This document shows positions 60,979-64,000 of a stretch of DNA of 64,000 nt, piece by piece (position 1 is the stretch's first letter; each line of letters opens with the position of its first letter). Source of the stretch: Candidatus Methylobacter favarea (GTDB taxonomy: Bacteria; Pseudomonadota; Gammaproteobacteria; Methylococcales; Methylomonadaceae); contig NZ_CADCXN010000102.1 of NCBI RefSeq assembly GCF_902806695.1, forward strand, positions 40,064-104,063. Direction: 5' to 3'. The notes below the pieces were generated by a model that had not been told where the DNA came from, ran no database searches, and saw only the letters and a list, made by a program, of their open reading frames with translations. Both the position numbers and the translations under genes were made by a program.

Positions 60979-61117
60979 TCGCGCCTGGAGCTTGACCGGG
61001 AGCTTCGAAGGTAACTACTGAACCGTCCAAAAGAAGTCGCTTGGGCCGATCAAAGCTTACGGCAGCCGGCGCGATCGAGATGGCAGCTAAATAAATCATT
61101 AATAAGTAAATGACCGG

Positions 61118-61144
61118 GTTGAAAATCGTCGGTTTACCCCTCAT
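61118..61144 (+). promoter_or_regulatory. Sigma-32-like heat-shock promoter of clpB
   Basis: GTTGAAA at 61118-61124 and CCCCTCAT at 61137-61144, separated by 12 bases, are close to the sigma-32 elements CTTGAAA and CCCCATNT. It lies 42 bp upstream of the clpB start, as expected for a heat-shock gene. Confidence 0.6.
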
Positions 61145-61185
61145 GCTAGGTATAACTTATAAATTCCTTTAATGAGGTAAACAGC

Positions 61186-63762
61186 ATGCGGATGGATAAA
61201 TTAACCAGCAAGTTTCAATCGGCACTGGCTGATGCGCAAAGCCTGGCTTTGGGCAAAGACCACCAATTCATAGAGCCCACCCATTTAATGATGGCGCTAC
61301 TGGATCAGGAAGGCGGCAGCGTCAAACCTTTACTTGCTCAAATGGGAGTTAATACGCAAGCTCTGCGGACAGAGCTCAATAAAGAACTGACTCGTATCGC
61401 CACAGTAACGGGTTCAGGCGGCGACGTACAGTTTTCCAATGAATTAGTCAGACTGTTAAATGTCACCGATAAACTGGCGCAAAAGCGAAATGATAAATTT
61501 ATTTCCAGCGAGCTGTTTTTATTAGCGGCTTTTGAGGAAAGAAGCACCTTACAGGATATGCTTAAAAAAGCCGGCATCAGCAAAGCCGCGGTAGAAAAAG
61601 CGATTGATAATATGCGCAGCGGTCAGACCGTCGATGATCCCAATGCCGAGGATCAGCGCCAGGCCTTGAAAAAATACACTATAAATCTGACCGAGCGGGC
61701 GGAAAGCGGCAAGCTTGATCCTGTGATCGGCCGCGATGATGAAATTCGCCGGACTATACAGGTGCTGCAGCGCCGTACCAAAAACAACCCGGTATTAATC
61801 GGCGAGCCGGGCGTAGGCAAGACGGCGATTGTGGAAGGTCTGGCGCAGCGCATTGTTAATGGCGAAGTTCCCGAAGGCATCAAGAATAAGCAGGTTTTAG
61901 CGCTGGATATGGCGGCGTTGATTGCCGGCGCCAAGTATCGCGGGGAGTTTGAAGAACGCCTTAAAGCGGTGTTAAATGACCTTGCCAAACAGGAAGGGCA
62001 GGTAATTCTGTTTATTGACGAGCTGCATACGATGGTAGGGGCTGGCAAGGCCGAAGGCGCAATGGATGCGGGCAATATGCTGAAGCCGGCGCTGGCGCGC
62101 GGCGAATTGCATTGCGTAGGTGCGACCACGCTGGACGAATACCGGAAATACGTCGAAAAAGATGCGGCTTTGGAACGCCGTTTTCAGAAGGTGCTGGTTG
62201 ACGAGCCTTCGGTTGAAGATACCATTGCCATTCTGCGAGGCTTGAAGGAGAAATACGAAGTTCATCATAAAGTTGAAATCACCGACCCTGCCATCGTTGC
62301 TGCGGCCGGTCTTTCCTACCGGTATATTTCGGACCGGCGGCTGCCGGATAAAGCGATTGACCTGATTGATGAAGCGGCCAGCCGTATTCGTATGGAAATC
62401 GATTCCAAGCCGGAAGTGATGGACAGGCTGGACAGGCGCCTGATTCAATTAAAAATCGAACAGGTGGCGCTTAAAAAAGAATCCGATGCCGCCTCGAGAA
62501 AACGCCTTGAGATACTGGAAGAGGAGATTGCAGAATTAGAAAATGAATATTCTGATCTGGAAGAAACCTGGAAAGCGGAGAAAGCCGGCCTGCAAGGTTC
62601 GGCCTCCATCAAGGAAAAGCTGGAGCAGGCCAGAACCGAGCTGGAAGCGGCTAGCCGCGGCGGTGATTTAAGCCGAATGGCGGAACTGCAGTACGGCATT
62701 ATTCCGTCACTTGAGAAACAACTGAACTCGGTTGCGGCGCCTGAATCGCAAAAAATGTCCTTGCTGCGCCATAAAGTCACTGAAGAAGAAATCGCTGAAG
62801 TGGTTTCGAAATGGACGGGTATTCCGGTATCCAAAATGATGGAAGGCGAGCGTGATAAATTATTGTGCATGGAAGAGCAGTTACGCAAGCGGGTGGTCGG
62901 GCAGGACGAAGCGCTCAAGGCTGTCAGTAACGCCATACGGCGCTCCAGAGCCGGTTTATCCGATCCTAACCGGCCCAATGGTTCATTTTTGTTTCTCGGC
63001 CCGACCGGCGTGGGCAAGACTGAATTGTGCAAGGCTCTGGCTGAATTTCTGTTTGATACAGCGGAGGCGATGGTGCGCATTGATATGTCGGAATTTATGG
63101 AAAAACATTCCGTCGCCAGGCTCATTGGCGCGCCCCCCGGGTATGTCGGCTACGAAGAAGGGGGCTATTTAACCGAAGCGGTCAGACGTAAACCGTATTC
63201 CGTTATTTTAATGGATGAAATTGAAAAAGCTCACCATGATGTGTTTAATGTACTGTTGCAAGTGCTGGATGACGGCCGTTTAACCGATGGCCAGGGCAGA
63301 ACGGTTGATTTTAGAAATACAGTCATAGTGATGACCTCAAATCTGGGCTCGGATCGCATTCAGGAATTATCAGGCGAGGCCAATTATGAGGCCATGAAAG
63401 CCGCGGTCATGGACATTGTCGGCTTGCATTTTCGGCCCGAGTTTATTAACCGGATTGACGAAGCCGTGGTTTTCCACCCGTTGGGACGCAGCCAGATCAG
63501 AGCCATCTCGGCCATTCAGATTGAATATCTGCGCAAGCGTTTGCAGGACCGGGAAATCGGCTTTGAAATTACCGACGAAGCGCTGGATGTGTTGGGCGAG
63601 GCCGGGTTTGATCCCGTGTATGGGGCAAGACCTTTAAAACGCGCCATTCAGCATCAGCTTGAAAATCCGCTGGCCCAGGAAATACTGACCGGTAATTTTG
63701 GCGCCGGCGATACGATAAAAGTCGATGTTGAAAATGGCGCGCTGCGGTTTTTAAAGGCTTAG
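61186..63762 (+). CDS. clpB: ClpB disaggregase
   Basis: A protein of 858 residues, full length. A Clp N-domain (about 1-150) is followed by AAA-1 with Walker [10 protein letters not shown] and [14 protein letters not shown] Walker B. The M-domain coiled coil (about 410-525) and AAA-2 with [10 protein letters not shown] and [19 protein letters not shown] complete it. [14 protein letters not shown] and the final [13 protein letters not shown] are standard. GAGG precedes the ATG (MRMDKL; a second ATG two codons later is possible). It dissolves protein aggregates with DnaK. Confidence 0.97.
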   Translation: MRMDKLTSKFQSALADAQSLALGKDHQFIEPTHLMMALLDQEGGSVKPLLAQMGVNTQALRTELNKELTRIATVTGSGGDVQFSNELVRLLNVTDKLAQKRNDKFISSELFLLAAFEERSTLQDMLKKAGISKAAVEKAIDNMRSGQTVDDPNAEDQRQALKKYTINLTERAESGKLDPVIGRDDEIRRTIQVLQRRTKNNPVLIGEPGVGKTAIVEGLAQRIVNGEVPEGIKNKQVLALDMAALIAGAKYRGEFEERLKAVLNDLAKQEGQVILFIDELHTMVGAGKAEGAMDAGNMLKPALARGELHCVGATTLDEYRKYVEKDAALERRFQKVLVDEPSVEDTIAILRGLKEKYEVHHKVEITDPAIVAAAGLSYRYISDRRLPDKAIDLIDEAASRIRMEIDSKPEVMDRLDRRLIQLKIEQVALKKESDAASRKRLEILEEEIAELENEYSDLEETWKAEKAGLQGSASIKEKLEQARTELEAASRGGDLSRMAELQYGIIPSLEKQLNSVAAPESQKMSLLRHKVTEEEIAEVVSKWTGIPVSKMMEGERDKLLCMEEQLRKRVVGQDEALKAVSNAIRRSRAGLSDPNRPNGSFLFLGPTGVGKTELCKALAEFLFDTAEAMVRIDMSEFMEKHSVARLIGAPPGYVGYEEGGYLTEAVRRKPYSVILMDEIEKAHHDVFNVLLQVLDDGRLTDGQGRTVDFRNTVIVMTSNLGSDRIQELSGEANYEAMKAAVMDIVGLHFRPEFINRIDEAVVFHPLGRSQIRAISAIQIEYLRKRLQDREIGFEITDEALDVLGEAGFDPVYGARPLKRAIQHQLENPLAQEILTGNFGAGDTIKVDVENGALRFLKA

Positions 63763-63801
63763 TTATACGCGCTGTTATATCCGTTCAAGGGGATGAAATT
63801 G

Positions 63802-63826
63802 AGGGGCGAATTCTCATTCGCCCCTT
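63802..63826 (+). terminator. Hairpin after clpB
   Basis: AGGGGCGAA (63802-63810) pairs with TTCGCCCCT (63817-63825) across a six-base loop. The T run after it is poor (TTATCATT). It lies 40 bp after the clpB stop. Confidence 0.65.
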
Positions 63827-64000
63827 ATCATTCGCTGCGAGACAGGAGTCGAGTAGTCACCAGAAGCGGTAGTGCATGTGTTTTCACGGAGCGTTTTTTG
63901 CGTAGTGAAAATGCAGGCTTTACGAAATCGCGTCGAGTCATATAGGGACTCCTCCCCAATTGCAAGCCAAGTTTTTACAGAAATTGATGTTTCCAACAGA
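63827..64000. other. Non-coding end of the window
   Basis: I see no supported ORF here; only short frames on both strands without ribosome sites. Confidence 0.4.

Noticed and set aside
1..64000. CRISPR array, rRNA operon, prophage or conjugative module
   Set aside because: I found no regularly spaced direct repeats, rRNA cores, or phage structural or transfer genes. This was a reading by eye, so small elements could be missed.

Overview
The window looks like a chromosomal segment of a Gram-negative gammaproteobacterium of moderate GC content. TonB-ExbB-ExbD, a YheS-type ABC-F protein and ClpB support this. The HpnN-type hopanoid transporter, the exosortase/PrsR pair, the ergothioneine genes and the dense signalling content would fit a Methylococcales-like methanotroph. 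No methane or methanol oxidation gene is present, so that placement is inference. There are no rRNA, tRNA or CRISPR loci.

Layout. 1-3.6 kb is a scarred accessory patch: the end of a BrnT/BrnA toxin-antitoxin pair, an intact IS982-family element with a 7-bp target duplication, fragments of two older genes, a 5'-truncated Mrr-like endonuclease and a dead second IS. 3.7-6.4 kb is a devBCA-type ABC exporter. 7.2-16.8 kb carries a CNNM/CBS membrane protein, HpnN, the tonB-exbB-exbD operon and two tandem dynamin-like GTPases. 17.3-24.2 kb is a general-stress island (CsbD, DUF421, transglutaminase plus proteasome-like protease, diguanylate cyclase, ferritin-like, DUF883, BON, GS17M-like and DUF2383 proteins). 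24.6-26.8 kb is egtB-egtD for ergothioneine. 27.2-29.0 kb has a FixJ-type regulator and a Crp/Fnr regulator.

29.4-40.4 kb is one long minus-strand signalling block. It holds a stressosome module (RsbR, RsbS, RsbT, and a SpoIIE-type phosphatase with its own RsbT-like domain) running into a hybrid histidine kinase that also begins with an RsbT-like domain, then a REC-PAS protein. Upstream lie a PAS histidine kinase and a CheB-CheR-PAS fusion. 40.8-50.1 kb holds a GGDEF-EAL protein, a solitary HEAGH peptidase-like protein, PrsR with an exosortase and its partner, an RHH/membrane-protein pair, and an HD-GYP protein. With the diguanylate cyclase at 20.5 kb, this makes three c-di-GMP enzymes.

50.5-58.1 kb holds a collapsed NDH-2 gene, YcxB-like and YheS proteins, a universal stress protein, a TM2 protein, a cold-shock protein, and an operon of two DUF1538 membrane proteins with a PII-like and a CBS protein. 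58.5-61.0 kb is a decaying iron/siderophore locus: a TonB-receptor fragment, a frameshifted multicopper oxidase, a piuC-like remnant and a PepSY remnant. clpB, with a sigma-32-like promoter, closes the window. All assignments come from reading motifs and translations by eye; no database search was run.
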